Shown: positions 47,583 to 56,334, counted from the stretch's first letter. The stretch: DNA of 64,000 bases from Pseudomarimonas arenosa (GCF_014841215.1 NZ_JACYTR010000006.1:62001-126000), one strand, 5' to 3'. Program-made: numbers and translations. The notes: generated by a model from the letters alone, not told the origin.

Positions 47583-48052
47583 GCGCCGTTCCGCGAAACA
47601 CCGCGTTCTGGATCGCCAGCGGATTTGGTGCAGGGCTGGCCCCGAAGGCGCCCGGCACGGTCGGCAGCCTGGTTGCCCTGCTGCCCTGGCTGGCCTTGCG
47701 CGAATTGTCCTGGCTACCGTACCTGCTGTTGGTGGCCACGGTGTTTCTGCTCGGCGTCTGGTCGGCACAGAAGGTCATCGACGGCCTGGGCGCTGAAGAC
47801 CCTGGTCTGGTGGTGATCGACGAATGGGTCGGGCTGTGGCTGGCTCTGTTCATCTTGCCGCTCGGATGGATCTGGGTGTTAGCGGGGTTCGTGGTGTTTC
47901 GCGCCTTCGATATTCTCAAGCCGTGGCCGGTAGGCTGGGCCGATCGGCGTTTGAAAGGCGGTCTCGGCACCATGGTCGATGATGCGTTGGCGGGAGTCAT
48001 GGCCTGGCTCTGTCTGCACGCCGTCAATTGGGGCTGGTCGGCGCTGACCTGA
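47579..48052 (+). CDS. pgpA: Phosphatidylglycerophosphatase A
   Basis: PgpA dephosphorylates phosphatidylglycerol phosphate in the inner membrane to give phosphatidylglycerol. The 157-residue protein has the family motifs GFGAGLAPKAPGTVGSLVAL and VIDEWVGLWLAL. A region with FRAFDILKPWPVGWADRRLKGGLGTMVDDALAGV carries the acidic catalytic residues. Three or four membrane helices are visible. It is last in the nusB-thiL-pgpA run. Confidence 0.96.
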   Translation: MSAVPRNTAFWIASGFGAGLAPKAPGTVGSLVALLPWLALRELSWLPYLLLVATVFLLGVWSAQKVIDGLGAEDPGLVVIDEWVGLWLALFILPLGWIWVLAGFVVFRAFDILKPWPVGWADRRLKGGLGTMVDDALAGVMAWLCLHAVNWGWSALT

Positions 48053-48179
48053 GTGGTGCCGATGGCAACGGCTCGCATCAGGCCGACACGAGCTCTTGAT
48101 CCGGTGAATTGAAGCTTGGGCACTCGCTGCCAGTTCCAGCACCGCGGTCCACTCAACAGGCCGGACTCATCACTGCCCC

Positions 48180-48776
48180 TCAGGCATCTTCTTCCAGCGT
48201 TTCCGCCACTGCCCTGCGCAGCACTGGAATTACATCTTCCTCGAACCAGGGATTCTTCTTGATCCAGAGGGTATTGCGAGGACTGGGGTGAGGCAGGACC
48301 AGAAAGCGCGGGAAGTAGCGCTGCCACTGGCGCACCGTGTCGGTCAGTGTCTTGCCGCGTTCGGCCTGGAGAAAGTAGGCCTGGGCGTAGTGACCGATCA
48401 GCAAGGTCAGACGTACGTTCTCCAGTAGCGGCAGCAGCCGTCCGTGCCAGGTGGCCGAGCACTCCGGGCGCGGTGGCAAGTCGCCCGATGCCCCGGTGCC
48501 CGGGTAGCAGAACCCCATCGGTACGATGGCTACGCGACGCTCGTTGTAGAACTGCTCGCGTTCGATGCCCATCCAGTGACGCAGGCGGATCCCGCTGGAG
48601 TCGTTCCACGGAATCCCCGAGGCGTGCACGCGGGTGCCCGGCGCCTGGCCCACCACCAGCAGTCGGGCATGACGATTCGCCCGCAGCACCGGATTGGCTC
48701 CCAATGGCAGCTGCGATTCACACAGGCGGCATGCTCGGATCTGCTGGAGCAGGTCCGTCAACCCTTCTCGGCTCAT
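48180..48776 (-). CDS. Uracil-DNA glycosylase superfamily protein
   Basis: I use the start MSREGLTDLLQQIRACRLCE at 48776, giving 198 residues; a Met five codons upstream is possible. It has the superfamily motifs VVGQAPGTRVHASGIPWNDSSGIRL (motif 1 region, GQAPG) and VLPHPSPRNTLW (motif 2, HPSPRN). CRLCE near the N-terminus is reminiscent of iron-sulfur family 4/5 enzymes, but I do not see all four cluster cysteines. Proteins of this kind are often annotated simply as UDG-family. Whether it removes uracil is unknown. It is divergent from the AraC-type gene. Confidence 0.85.
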   Translation of the reverse strand: MSREGLTDLLQQIRACRLCESQLPLGANPVLRANRHARLLVVGQAPGTRVHASGIPWNDSSGIRLRHWMGIEREQFYNERRVAIVPMGFCYPGTGASGDLPPRPECSATWHGRLLPLLENVRLTLLIGHYAQAYFLQAERGKTLTDTVRQWQRYFPRFLVLPHPSPRNTLWIKKNPWFEEDVIPVLRRAVAETLEEDA

Positions 48777-48877
48777 GGCGCAAGTATGCATCGGCAGCCA
48801 TCTTGTGTTCGACTGGGGCAGGCCAAGAGTTCAACATCAGCCCTGTACTTGGCAAGAGCCACCCGCACAGCGAATCG

Positions 48878-50017
48878 ATGATCAAGCTGATCGACATTCT
48901 GTTCGCCATTGGTGCTGCGCAGGCGCTGTTCTTCAGCCTGCTGCTGGTATTCGTGGCACAGCGAAATCGAGCAGCAAACCGCTGGCTAAGCGGCTTTATC
49001 GGCCTATGGAGCCTGGTGCTGATTGACCAGTTCCTGTACAGCACGGCGTTTTATCGACACACGCCCTACCTCGTCGGCTGGGTGTGGCCGGTGTCGGCCG
49101 CTTTAACGCCCTGCCTGTATCTGTACGCCTGCAGCCTGATGCAGATTCCGCAGCGGCGGGTGGTCTGGCACGGCGTGCCGGTGCTCGCCTATTTCGTCCT
49201 GCTGGTCGAGTTCCTGGCCTTGCCGGGCGAGCAAAAGCTGCGCCTGATTTACCAGCCGTCTTCACCGGGCAATTCCATCTGGCAGATTCGCTGGATGTCG
49301 CACGTCGTGCTGTTGCAGGTGCTGGTTTACCTGCCCTTGATCTTCTTGCATCTACATCGCCATCAGCAGCGCATTCGTGAGCAGTTTTCTGCCATCGATC
49401 ATCTTGACCTGCTGTGGCTCAGGCGTGTGCTGTTTGCCTTCCTGACCATATTCCTGGTCTCATTGGTGGGCACGTTCAAGGCGGAATGGTTGCAGCCCTC
49501 GCAGTTGTTGATGAATGCGCTGCTGGTGCTGACGATCTTTGCGCTCGGCCTGCTCGGGGCACGGCAGACACCCATCGCTCCAGCGGATGCTGCACTCGCG
49601 CCGCAGCCCCCCAGCCCCTCTGCTCAGGCGGCTCCCTCTGCCTATCGCTCGTCGCGGTTTTTGCCGCAGCTTGAGTTGTCACTGCGCGACCACCTGCTCA
49701 CCTTGATGGCCGAGCATAAGCCGCACCACAAGTCTGATCTCACTCTGGGAGAACTGGCCAAGCTTGCCGACATGTCGACCCATGATCTCTCGCAGCTGCT
49801 CAATTGTGGCCTGCAGACCAAGTTCTATGACTTCGTCAACCAGCATCGGGTCGACGACGCGATCGACTTGCTGAAGGCCGGCACCCATCTGTCGATGACC
49901 GATCTGGCGGTCGAAGTCGGATTCAATTCACGCACGACCTTCTACAGCGCGTTCAAGAAGCGCACCGGACAAACCCCCAACGGGTTTCGAAAAGGCCTGT
50001 CTCAGGTGGCCAACTGA
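48878..50017 (+). CDS. Membrane-anchored AraC family transcriptional regulator
   Basis: I use ATG 48878 (MIKLIDILFAIGAAQALFF), giving 379 residues. The frame is open well upstream, but that part overlaps the divergent gene and is Arg/Ser/Pro-rich, unlike protein. Six to seven transmembrane helices fill residues 1-215. A linker rich in Ala/Pro/Gln follows, then a C-terminal AraC DNA-binding domain with two helix-turn-helix units (LGELAKLADMSTHDLSQLLN and MTDLAVEVGFNSRTTFYSAFKKRTGQTP). Such regulators may sense envelope or small-molecule signals at the membrane. The hydrolase gene 89 bases downstream is the likely partner or target. Confidence 0.88.
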   Translation: MIKLIDILFAIGAAQALFFSLLLVFVAQRNRAANRWLSGFIGLWSLVLIDQFLYSTAFYRHTPYLVGWVWPVSAALTPCLYLYACSLMQIPQRRVVWHGVPVLAYFVLLVEFLALPGEQKLRLIYQPSSPGNSIWQIRWMSHVVLLQVLVYLPLIFLHLHRHQQRIREQFSAIDHLDLLWLRRVLFAFLTIFLVSLVGTFKAEWLQPSQLLMNALLVLTIFALGLLGARQTPIAPADAALAPQPPSPSAQAAPSAYRSSRFLPQLELSLRDHLLTLMAEHKPHHKSDLTLGELAKLADMSTHDLSQLLNCGLQTKFYDFVNQHRVDDAIDLLKAGTHLSMTDLAVEVGFNSRTTFYSAFKKRTGQTPNGFRKGLSQVAN

Positions 50018-50106
50018 TGGATTTTCTGTCCAGGTCCAGCCAGCCGAACAGATTGCTCGACGCCCCGAACTAGACTGCAGGCCTTCCTCGTCTGTGGTCT
50101 AAGTCC

Positions 50107-50925
50107 ATGAAAGTGCTTTCTTTTTCGTTTCTCTTTCTGTTTGCCGCCCAGGTCAGCGCCGGCACGCCTGCGGGCGAATGGTCGGTTTCGGCTGACAGTC
50201 GACGGGCGGCGATCCTGATCGGCGGCGCCGAAGGTGGCCTCGCTTGGCAGTATTTGCCGCAGCAGGTCGAGGCGCTGCAGCAGGCCGGTTTTTCGGTGTT
50301 CCGCACCGCCTACTTCAATCATGCCGGGACGTCGGCCTTGCTGCAGGAGATCGAGCTTGACTACTTCCGTCGAGTGATCGAGTGGGTGGCCGAACAGAAC
50401 GATGATCTCGTCATCGTGGCCCACTCGCGTGGATCCGAGGCCGCCCTGTTGTCGGCGATCGGCAATGACAAGGTCGACAAACTGGTGGTCATCGCGCCGG
50501 CCAGCCACGTCTTTCAGGGCATCGAACGCAGTCTGGAGGCGACCGTAAGCAGGCGCCGTTCGGCTTGGGCCGAGGCCGGTCAGCCGCTGCCGTTCGTGCC
50601 CTTCGACATCAACCAGGCGCAGATGGAGGAAACCGCGCTGGCCGCAGAAAAGGGCGAGATGTGCGCCTGCGTGCTGGATGTGTACCGGCAGTCTTTGGCC
50701 AAGGCCGCAGCGGAAACCCGGATTGCCGTCGAAAGCATCGACGCCACCGTGCTATTCGTCAGCAGCGATAGTGATCCGATCTGGCCGTCCGCGCAGATGG
50801 CCGACACCATGATGGCATCGCGTCAGCAAGCCGGAAAACGCAGCGAACATTGGCGTCTGCAAGGCGGCCATATGCCGCACGCCGACGGAGCCGTCTGGCA
50901 ACGGATTGTTGACTGGCTGCACTGA
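50107..50925 (+). CDS. Exported alpha/beta hydrolase (acyl-CoA thioesterase/BAAT-like)
   Basis: This 272-residue protein has a signal peptide (MKVLSFSFLFLFAAQVSAG). An alpha/beta hydrolase core has the nucleophile elbow VAHSRGSEAAL (Ser in A-H-S-R-G, where GxSxG is usual). A likely catalytic Asp is in SSDSDPIWPS and a His in LQGGHMPHADG. The last segment resembles BAAT C-terminal domains, but the signal peptide points to the periplasm, so the substrate is open. It lies 89 bases after the AraC-type gene and is probably controlled by it. Confidence 0.8.
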   Translation: MKVLSFSFLFLFAAQVSAGTPAGEWSVSADSRRAAILIGGAEGGLAWQYLPQQVEALQQAGFSVFRTAYFNHAGTSALLQEIELDYFRRVIEWVAEQNDDLVIVAHSRGSEAALLSAIGNDKVDKLVVIAPASHVFQGIERSLEATVSRRRSAWAEAGQPLPFVPFDINQAQMEETALAAEKGEMCACVLDVYRQSLAKAAAETRIAVESIDATVLFVSSDSDPIWPSAQMADTMMASRQQAGKRSEHWRLQGGHMPHADGAVWQRIVDWLH

Positions 50926-50940
50926 TAGGTTGGCCGGCGG

Positions 50941-50957
50941 CGCCGGTTGAACCGGCG
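50941..50957. terminator. Short hairpin between convergent genes
   Basis: CGCCGGT (50941-50947) and ACCGGCG (50951-50957) lie in the 43-base gap between the hydrolase stop and the stop of the converging flavoprotein gene. There is no T tract. Confidence 0.35.
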
Positions 50958-50968
50958 ATGGAGCTGGA

Positions 50969-52363
50969 TCAAGCGATAGCCGGCGGCAGCAGTTTGCCTG
51001 GATTGAGTATGCCTTTCGGATCGAACTCGGCCTTGATCCGGCGCATCAGGTCGAGGGTGACCGGATCCAGGGCGCGTTGCATGAAATCGCGCTTGGCCAG
51101 GCCAATGCCGTGTTCGCCGCTGAGCATGCCGCCGAGTTCGATCACCCGATCAAACACCTGGTTCAGGCAATGCTCGGCGGCCTCGGCTTGCCGCGGGTCG
51201 GCGCCGTCGAACATCAGGTTGACATGCAGATTGCCATTGCCGGCGTGGCCAAAGCAGACCACGGTGATTCCGGCCTGGCGGCCGAAGTCGACGACGCTGC
51301 GGACCAGATCGGGCAGCCGACTGACTGGTACCACCACATCTTCGTTCACCTTGGTCGGGGCAAGTTCGCGCAGGGCCGGCGATAGCGCCCTGCGTGCCGC
51401 CCACAGCCCGGCCAGCGCCGTGTCATCGGATGCGATCTGAAACTCAATCAGGCCAGCGCCGTCCGCGGCCTTCTGAATCGCCTGGCATTGATCGGCCAGT
51501 TCAACCGCGCGGCCGTCGACTTCGATCAGCAATAGGGCGGCTGCGCCGACCGGCAGGTCGACGCCACGGCTACGAACCAGACCAAGCGCTGCGCTATCCA
51601 TGAACTCGAGGGCACAGGGCCGCACCGGCTGGGCCATGATCCGAGCGACCGCGCTGGCGGCGGACTCGACCGAGTCGAACAGGGCGCGCATGCCGCGCTT
51701 GGCCTCGGCCAAGGGCGTGAGTAGCAGGGTGGCTTCGGTGATCACCGCCAGCGTGCCTTCACTGCCGACCAGCAGGCGGGCAAGATCGAACCCTGTGCTA
51801 AGTTTGCTGACGGCGGCGCCGCAGCGGAATCCTCGACCACGACCATCCACGCCGCGCAGGGCCAGCAGATTGTCGCGTGCGGCGCCGTACTTGACGGTTC
51901 GCGGGCCGCCGGCGTTGCAGGCCAGATTGCCGCCGATGCTGGAGTAGGGCGCTGAGGTCGGGTCGGGTGCCCAGCACAGGCCGTGCTGCTGCAGCGTCTG
52001 GTTAAGGTCGCCATTCAGCACGCCGGCCTCGACCTGGGCGTAGCGGTCGCCCGGCACGATGTGCAGAATTCGCTGCATGCGTTCCAGACTCAGCACCAGC
52101 CCGCCGCTGGCGGCGATGCTGGCGCCGGTCGTGTTACTGCCGCGGCCGCGGGCGATCAGCGGAACGGCCAGTTCATGGCAGTGGCGCACAATGATTTCGA
52201 CCTCGGCATGACTCTCGGCTAACGCCACCAGATCCGGTACACCGCGGCGCTTGGAGTTGTCGTAGGCGTAGACTTCACGGTTGGCGGCATCATCGAATAG
52301 CGCCAGCGTCGGCAGTTCATGACGAAGTCGCTGCGCCAGCGCGTTGATCGGCGGCTGACTCAT
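50969..52363 (-). CDS. FAD-linked oxidase, GlcD/D-lactate dehydrogenase-like
   Basis: I use the start MSQPPINALAQRL at 52363, four bases after the yraN stop, giving 464 residues. It has a PCMH-type FAD-binding domain, with VPLIARGRGSNTTGASI, SSIGGNLACNAGGPRTVKYG and LVGSEGTLAVITEATL. The C-terminal FAD-oxidase domain has CFGHAGNGNLHVNLMF and LSGEHGIGLAKRDFM. The family oxidises 2-hydroxy acids such as D-lactate or glycolate at the membrane. I see no fused iron-sulfur domain, so another subunit or electron acceptor is needed. The specific substrate is not clear. Confidence 0.92.
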   Translation of the reverse strand: MSQPPINALAQRLRHELPTLALFDDAANREVYAYDNSKRRGVPDLVALAESHAEVEIIVRHCHELAVPLIARGRGSNTTGASIAASGGLVLSLERMQRILHIVPGDRYAQVEAGVLNGDLNQTLQQHGLCWAPDPTSAPYSSIGGNLACNAGGPRTVKYGAARDNLLALRGVDGRGRGFRCGAAVSKLSTGFDLARLLVGSEGTLAVITEATLLLTPLAEAKRGMRALFDSVESAASAVARIMAQPVRPCALEFMDSAALGLVRSRGVDLPVGAAALLLIEVDGRAVELADQCQAIQKAADGAGLIEFQIASDDTALAGLWAARRALSPALRELAPTKVNEDVVVPVSRLPDLVRSVVDFGRQAGITVVCFGHAGNGNLHVNLMFDGADPRQAEAAEHCLNQVFDRVIELGGMLSGEHGIGLAKRDFMQRALDPVTLDLMRRIKAEFDPKGILNPGKLLPPAIA

Positions 52364-52367
52364 GGAC

Positions 52368-52724
52368 CTATGCCGAATCCAGTCGGAATGCGTCGCGAAT
52401 CCATTCGATATGATCGCCTTCAAAGGCCACCACGTCGAATCGGCAGGCTCGCATGGCCAGACTGGGGTGTTGCGCCAGGTAGCTGGCGGCGGCGCGTGCC
52501 AGGCGCTGCTGTTTGTGTCGGCCGACGCTCAGAGTCGCGCCACCAAATGACTGGTGTTGGCGATAGCGCACCTCGACGAACACCAGAATCTCGCCGTGAT
52601 CCATCACCAGATCAAGTTCGCCGTGGCGAAAGCGCACATTGGCCGCGCGCGAACGCAGCCCGTGCCGACGCAGAAAGCGCTCGGCGTCGGACTCGTACGC
52701 CTGGCCCTTAGCCTTGCGGTCCAC
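52368..52724 (-). CDS. yraN: UPF0102 protein YraN (endonuclease-like fold)
   Basis: This 118-residue protein is the family's usual length. The conserved block runs through KGQAYESDAERFLRRHGL, then HGELDLVMDHGEILVFVEVRYR with the PD-(D/E)xK-type acidic residues. RHKQQRLARAA and CRFDVVAFEG follow. The function is unknown; a nuclease role is inferred from the fold. rsmI, lpoA and yraN are neighbours in E. coli too, though rsmI is divergent there as here. It overlaps the lpoA end by 17 bases. Confidence 0.95.
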   Translation of the reverse strand: MDRKAKGQAYESDAERFLRRHGLRSRAANVRFRHGELDLVMDHGEILVFVEVRYRQHQSFGGATLSVGRHKQQRLARAAASYLAQHPSLAMRACRFDVVAFEGDHIEWIRDAFRLDSA

Positions 52725-54474
52725 CGTCGGTCATCAATGCGCCTTCCACCACTCGGCGTGGTCGGCCGGAGCGGAACACATGGATCGCCGGGTCGCGCTG
52801 CACGTCACCGAATTCGTCGATGCTCAGCATGCCCGTGGCGCCTTGCTCGGCCATCGAGGGGTCGGCAGCGTTGCGCTGATTGAGCAGTCGCCAGGCATCG
52901 AGACCAAAGGCGAACAGCCGTGCTGCACCACCGCGCAGGGGCTCAAGATGATTGGACAGAGTGGAACGCAGCGGCAGGCCTGGCAGGTCGTCGACCAGCC
53001 AGGGCGAATCGACGAACTCGACGCCGCTCAGCTCACGATCCATGCGTGCATCGCCGGCCGGGTCGAACAGCAATGAGGTGCCGATCATCGGCACTTCCGA
53101 CAGGCCGAACAGCTTCAGCTGCGGCACCAACAGACGTGCTGCCGCCGGACGCACCGCGATGAACACGGCGTCGAAACCGGGGTCATGCGGAATTTCGAGC
53201 TCCTGTGGGCGCGAGGTCGGCAATCCGGCGGCTACCAGCACGGCGCGGATCTCTTCCTGGAAATTGACCTTGCGCTCGTCAATCTGCACCACGCCCAACA
53301 CTTCGCCGCCGCCCGACGTGAGGCGCTGCTGCATGCCGGACAGCGCGCGCTGACTGCCGTCGTCGGCCGCGACCACGGCGATGACCCGAGGTAGCCCACG
53401 TTGCAGCAATCGACCCGCTGCCGCCGCCCCTTCATCTTCCGGAGTGAGCGCAAAGCTCATATGGCCGCGCGGCGTTGGCAGATCGGCCCGATTCAAGGCC
53501 AGCACCGGCACCGGCAGATCGCCGCTGGCGAACAGAGCGCCCACCGCTTCACGGCTGAGCGGTCCGACCACTTGTCGATAGCCGCGCGCCGCGGCACGCC
53601 GATAGGCGTTGATCGCGCTGTCGGCATCACCACCGGAATCAATCACCTCGATCTCACCGCCCTGGCCGGCGGCCTGGAAATGCGCGGCCAGAAAGCCGTC
53701 GCGGACGGCTTCACCGGCCAGCCGCAGTGGCCCGCTCAGTGGCAGTAGCAGGGCAATCCTCTCGCTGGCCTCGGGGCTGATCGGCGTGGCCTCCTCGGCA
53801 GCCTGACGACGCAGCTGCGGCGGAATGGCAAAGCCGCGTGCGGTCAACGCGCGAACCGCGTGGGCACGTAGCGGATCGCGACCGGCCAGGCTCTCAGCGC
53901 TGCTCTTCAGTACCTGATCACTGAGCGATGCCAGCAGGTCGCGAATGCGTTGTGCATTGTCGCGCCGATCACGGCCCTGCAGATCCTGCCCAAGGTCGGC
54001 AAACAGCCGAGCGGCGAAGAACGGATCGCTGCGCTGCCAGGCCCGGCCGCGAAGCTCCAGCCAGCGCGCGCGGTGGCGGCTCTTGTTGGCCGCGGTGAGT
54101 GGGTCGAGCAGGTTGCGGGCCTCAGCGTCGTCGCGAGTGGCCAGTGCCAGTTCGGCCAGTAACAGCTGCAGACGCAGCTGCTCGTCAGCGTTCAGGCGAC
54201 GTGGCGAGATCTCGTTGAGCAGGTTGTCCGCCGTGCGGATCGAGCCCGCTTCGCGATACGACTCAGCGGCGCGAAGCAGGTAGGCATCGCGATCGCCGCG
54301 TGCACTGTTCGCTGCCGTGACGAAGGCCTGCGCGGCGGCGGCGAATTCGCCCTCCAGGAACAGCGATTCGGCCTGTTCGGCTTCGGCCGACAGCGTGCGC
54401 GAGGCAGGCGCTGTGGCGCAGGCCGACAGCAGGATCAGAACCAGAACAGGACAGACAAGGCGCAGCAAGGTCAT
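52708..54474 (-). CDS. lpoA: Penicillin-binding protein activator LpoA (LppC family)
   Basis: LpoA is an outer-membrane lipoprotein that reaches through the periplasm to switch on PBP1A. I use the start MTLLRLVCPVLVLILLSAC at 54474, with lipobox LLSAC (Cys19). An upstream in-frame start would break the signal. The 588-residue protein has an N-terminal TPR-like helical domain (about residues 25-235). A periplasmic-binding-protein-like C-terminal domain (about 245-580) includes RIALLLPLSGPLRLAGEAVRDGF. E. coli LpoA is longer, about 678. Its partner mrcA is at 14666-17134. Confidence 0.94.
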   Translation of the reverse strand: MTLLRLVCPVLVLILLSACATAPASRTLSAEAEQAESLFLEGEFAAAAQAFVTAANSARGDRDAYLLRAAESYREAGSIRTADNLLNEISPRRLNADEQLRLQLLLAELALATRDDAEARNLLDPLTAANKSRHRARWLELRGRAWQRSDPFFAARLFADLGQDLQGRDRRDNAQRIRDLLASLSDQVLKSSAESLAGRDPLRAHAVRALTARGFAIPPQLRRQAAEEATPISPEASERIALLLPLSGPLRLAGEAVRDGFLAAHFQAAGQGGEIEVIDSGGDADSAINAYRRAAARGYRQVVGPLSREAVGALFASGDLPVPVLALNRADLPTPRGHMSFALTPEDEGAAAAGRLLQRGLPRVIAVVAADDGSQRALSGMQQRLTSGGGEVLGVVQIDERKVNFQEEIRAVLVAAGLPTSRPQELEIPHDPGFDAVFIAVRPAAARLLVPQLKLFGLSEVPMIGTSLLFDPAGDARMDRELSGVEFVDSPWLVDDLPGLPLRSTLSNHLEPLRGGAARLFAFGLDAWRLLNQRNAADPSMAEQGATGMLSIDEFGDVQRDPAIHVFRSGRPRRVVEGALMTDGGPQG

Positions 54475-54604
54475 CGCGAGGCAGCACTTCGAGCAGGCAT
54501 GGCGCCCGATCATAGCCGATCACTGCTGGCTGATTCGGTTCAGTGGCGGATAATCTCGCCTCAACCTTCACCTGAGCGCTGCGCTACGGGCCAGCGATAC
54601 GTCG

Positions 54605-55453
54605 ATGTCTGAAAGCAGTCCTTCCTCTGCGCTTGAGCCTGGCACCCTGTACGTGGTGGCCACACCGATCGGCAATCTCGGTGATCTCAGTCCGCGCGCG
54701 GTGCAGACCTTGCGTGGGGCCGACGTGATATGCGCCGAAGACACCCGCCATAGCAGGCCCTTGCTGCAGCAGTTCGGAATCGACACGCCGCTGCTGGCAC
54801 TGCACGATCACAACGAGCAGGCGCAGGCGCCGGCCCTGGTCGAGCGCTTGCGCCAGGGGCAGGCGCTGGCACTGATCAGTGATGCCGGTACGCCGTTGAT
54901 CTCCGACCCCGGGTTTCGTCTGGTGCGCGCAGTGCGAGAAGCCGGTCTGAAGGTGAGTCCGGTGCCTGGTCCCAGCGCGGTGATCACCGCCTTGTCGGCA
55001 GCCGGTATCGCTAGCGATCGATTTCTGTTCGAGGGCTTTCTGCCGAACAAGGGCGCTGCGCGTCGGCAGCGCCTGAGCGACCTCGCCGCCCTGGAAGCGA
55101 GTCTGGTGTTCTATGAGAGTTCGCACCGGATCTGCGAATCGCTGGCCGACCTCGAGTCGGTGTTCGGAGATCGTCGCATGGCGCTGGCGCGTGAGTTGAC
55201 CAAGCGATTCGAAACCATACTCGACGGCTCGATCGCCGAGGTCCGTGCCCGCGTTGAAGCGGATGCCGACCAGCAGCGCGGTGAATTCGTATTGATCGTG
55301 GAGGGCGTGGCTGACCGCAGCGCCGCCCAGCTGGCCGAAGGCCGGCGCTTGATGACCTTGTTAAGCCCGCACCTGCCGCCCTCGCAAGCCGCCCGCCTGG
55401 CGGCCGAAATCAGCGGCGCGCCGAGGAAGGCCTTGTATGCACGGGATTCGTGA
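54605..55453 (+). CDS. rsmI: 16S rRNA (cytidine(1402)-2'-O)-methyltransferase
   Basis: RsmI methylates the ribose of C1402 in the decoding centre. The 282-residue protein of the tetrapyrrole-methylase fold has LYVVATPIGNLGDLSPRAVQTL, CAEDTRHSRPLL and ALISDAGTPLISDPGF. VPGPSAVITALSAAG and FEGFLPNKGAARRQRL follow. The C-terminal part is the usual RsmI helical extension. It is divergent from lpoA, with 130 bases between. A GGATAAT near 54548 could be its -10. The stop at 55453 is 14 bases before a GGGATTC inverted-repeat element. Confidence 0.97.
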   Translation: MSESSPSSALEPGTLYVVATPIGNLGDLSPRAVQTLRGADVICAEDTRHSRPLLQQFGIDTPLLALHDHNEQAQAPALVERLRQGQALALISDAGTPLISDPGFRLVRAVREAGLKVSPVPGPSAVITALSAAGIASDRFLFEGFLPNKGAARRQRLSDLAALEASLVFYESSHRICESLADLESVFGDRRMALARELTKRFETILDGSIAEVRARVEADADQQRGEFVLIVEGVADRSAAQLAEGRRLMTLLSPHLPPSQAARLAAEISGAPRKALYARDS

Positions 55454-55467
55454 TTGGTGTGACAGCT

Positions 55468-55607
55468 GGGATTCGGGATTCGGGATTCGGTAAGAGCAAC
55501 GTTGGGCAAGCCTCAACATCGAATGCATTCCTCAGCTCCACTCAAGCAAGAGCAGAGCGCTCAGCTGAGCTTCGCCCCGGTCTGCTCTTACGAATCCCGA
55601 ATCCCGG
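55468..55607. repeat. GGGATTC-type inverted-repeat element between rsmI and rnpB
   Basis: The left arm is three tandem GGGATTC units (55468-55488) followed by GGTAAGAGCA. The right arm (55583-55607) reads TGCTCTTACGAATCCCGAATCCC, the complement of the left arm except for one base. About 84 bases separate the arms and contain GCTCAGCTGAGC. The layout resembles a non-autonomous mobile repeat or a very stable hairpin. Confidence 0.7.
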
Positions 55608-55614
55608 TTGTCAA

Positions 55615-55996
55615 AAGCTGCGGAGCCGGCCGATAAGCCGGGTTCTGTCGGGGACAGTCATTCTTCTAGGCCGGGCGTCGCCGCCCGGCTCAAGCAACCT
55701 ACCCGGACGCACCGCGGGCCACGGCATTGCGTCCCTATTTGGTCTTGCTCCAGGTGGGGTTTGCCGTGCCACGCGGCGTTGGCCCCGCGTGCGGTGCGCT
55801 CTTACCGCACCGTTTCACCATCACCACGCATGGTTCCACCGAGGTGGGCCATCGTTCGGCTGTCTGCTCTCTGTTGCACTTTCCGTCGGCTCGCGCCGCC
55901 CAGGCGTTACCTGGCACCTTGCCCTGTGGAGCCCGGACTTTCCTCCCCCACATACGGCGAACCGCATGCGGCGGCGACTGTCTGGCCGACTCCGCA
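55615..55996 (-). ncRNA. rnpB: RNase P RNA (class A)
   Basis: On the minus strand the 5' end reads GGAGTCGGCCAGACAGTCGC and continues with GGAGGAAAGTCCGGGCTCC. AGGGCAAGGTGCCAGGTAACG and GGAAAGTGCAACAGAGAGCA follow, all conserved core elements of bacterial class A RNase P RNA. The 3' end has ACAGAACCCGGCTTATCGGCC, with the universal pseudoknot partner. Ends are approximate: 5' near 55996 and 3' near 55615, about 380 nucleotides. The RNA is the catalytic part of the enzyme that trims tRNA 5' leaders. The encoding strand runs toward rsmI. Confidence 0.96.
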
Positions 55997-56002
55997 GACG
56001 CT

Positions 56003-56008
56003 AGTGTA
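56003..56008 (-). promoter_or_regulatory. Likely -10 box of rnpB
   Basis: On the minus strand TACACT lies six to seven bases before the predicted rnpB 5' end, at the distance expected for a sigma-70 -10 box. The -35 is weak. A GATCGCGATC palindrome sits around that position. Confidence 0.45.
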
Positions 56009-56046
56009 ACGCTCGGCGGCTGAATCGCGATCGCCGCGGCAATCTG

Positions 56047-56325
56047 CTAGTCGTTCTGGTCGCTCGGCGCCAGGGGCGGCACGATATTGGTGTGCGGGTC
56101 GACCGCTACGGTCTCGTACGGCCGCCCCTCGGGCGGCGTGTCGGTGATCTGGGTGCGACCCTGTTCGTCCTTCCAGCGATACAGCGTGGGCTGGTAGTCC
56201 TTGGCCTGGGGATTCTGCTTGCGCCATTCCGCCGGCAGGTGCTGCGGCGCCTCGTACCAGACGTAGGCCGCTGCGCCGCCCAGCAACAACAGCAGGATCA
56301 ACAGGGCGCGCAGGGTGGCCTTCAT
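56047..56325 (-). CDS. DUF4124 domain protein (small, membrane-anchored)
   Basis: This 92-residue protein has an N-terminal transmembrane anchor (about residues 5-22). The DUF4124-like motif LYRWKDEQGRTQITDTPPEG follows. The function of DUF4124 is unknown; it is common in envelope proteins of proteobacteria. It ends nine bases before the next DUF4124 gene begins its stop, so the two likely share a transcript running toward rnpB. Confidence 0.8.
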   Translation of the reverse strand: MKATLRALLILLLLLGGAAAYVWYEAPQHLPAEWRKQNPQAKDYQPTLYRWKDEQGRTQITDTPPEGRPYETVAVDPHTNIVPPLAPSDQND

Positions 56326-56334
56326 CCTTGGTAA

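Noticed and set aside
48347-48877. Long N-terminal extension of the AraC-type regulator
   Set aside because: The extension is Arg/Pro/Ser-rich, overlaps the divergent UDG-like gene, and no family member has it. The start at 48878 fits the membrane helices.
55600-56020. Open frames over the rnpB region (for example 55608-56009 on the plus strand)
   Set aside because: The minus strand matches RNase P RNA core elements throughout. The frames are chance readings of a structured RNA gene.
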